Shown here: positions 13,416 to 13,532 of the stretch, in pieces
How the letters are laid out: every line of letters begins with the position of its first letter
How positions within the stretch are numbered: position 1 is the stretch's first letter
Source: Methanomicrobiales archaeon
GTDB lineage: Archaea; Halobacteriota; Methanomicrobia; Methanomicrobiales; JACTUA01
Reading direction: 5' to 3'
Length of the DNA: 13,532 nucleotides
Assembly: GCA_028678905.1 (NCBI GenBank)
Contig: JAJRCO010000072.1
Coordinates: forward strand, 1 to 13,532
Notes under the pieces: model-generated
Told to the model about the DNA's origin: nothing
The model's database searches: none
Seen by the model: only the letters and a program-made list of their open reading frames with translations
Made by a program: the position numbers and the translations under genes

Positions 13416-13532
13416 GCTATTTGACTAATAATCAAATTATCACAGGATATTATCATAATTTTGGACCAAGATTTACCGAGTTTCACATAAGAAGTCCCGG
13501 ATAGTAAAAAAGGAAACTTCATAACTCTCCAC

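Overview
The window looks like an accessory, partly decaying stretch of a methanogenic archaeon, most likely of the Methanomicrobiales. I infer this from archaeal promoter architecture (A/T-rich TATA boxes about 25 bases before starts, leaderless or short-leader genes, oligo-T terminators) and from gene content. That content includes a GYD-domain protein, an aldo/keto reductase with C-terminal 4Fe-4S clusters, an archaeal RNA-processing type metallo-beta-lactamase, Cys-rich and thrombospondin-type-3 surface proteins, and a small secreted protein type that I recall from Methanomicrobiales. No rRNA, tRNA, CRISPR array or replication origin was seen.

Layout. Positions 1-3155 (minus) hold a large exported metalloprotease with calcium-binding thrombospondin type 3 repeats, translationally coupled (GTGA overlap) to a lipoprotein that runs off the left edge. 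Positions 3390-4840 are low-GC debris: two short gene remnants, a small structured repeat, and a frameshifted IS transposase. Positions 4850-6522 hold an intact GYD-domain gene (+) and a convergent aldo/keto reductase gene (-). Positions 6866-7206 hold an unrecognised broken gene, followed by an intact serine beta-lactamase-fold hydrolase with a clear promoter (7271-8593). Positions 8583-9877 are again decayed: a zinc-knuckle mini-protein with a frameshift, a metallo-beta-lactamase pseudogene, and an unrecognised gene tail with in-frame stops. Positions 9972-10424 encode a membrane-anchored small protein. Positions 10499-11125 contain two copies of one C-terminal gene fragment flanking an intact DUF3303-like gene. 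Positions 11423-13371 hold two convergent genes for secreted, probably glycosylated surface proteins.

Functionally, the intact genes mostly serve the cell surface (protease, lipoprotein, adhesin-like proteins) or are stand-alone enzymes. No multi-gene pathway is visible. The most interesting signal is a 42-base element present twice, on the same strand about 7.3 kb apart (3873-3914 and 11213-11254). It folds into a two-stem hairpin, and two of its three differences fall in the inner stem and preserve pairing as G-U on the plus strand only. This suggests a structured RNA or a small RNA-like mobile repeat. The second notable feature is the high density of fragmented genes, with remnants lying on both strands.
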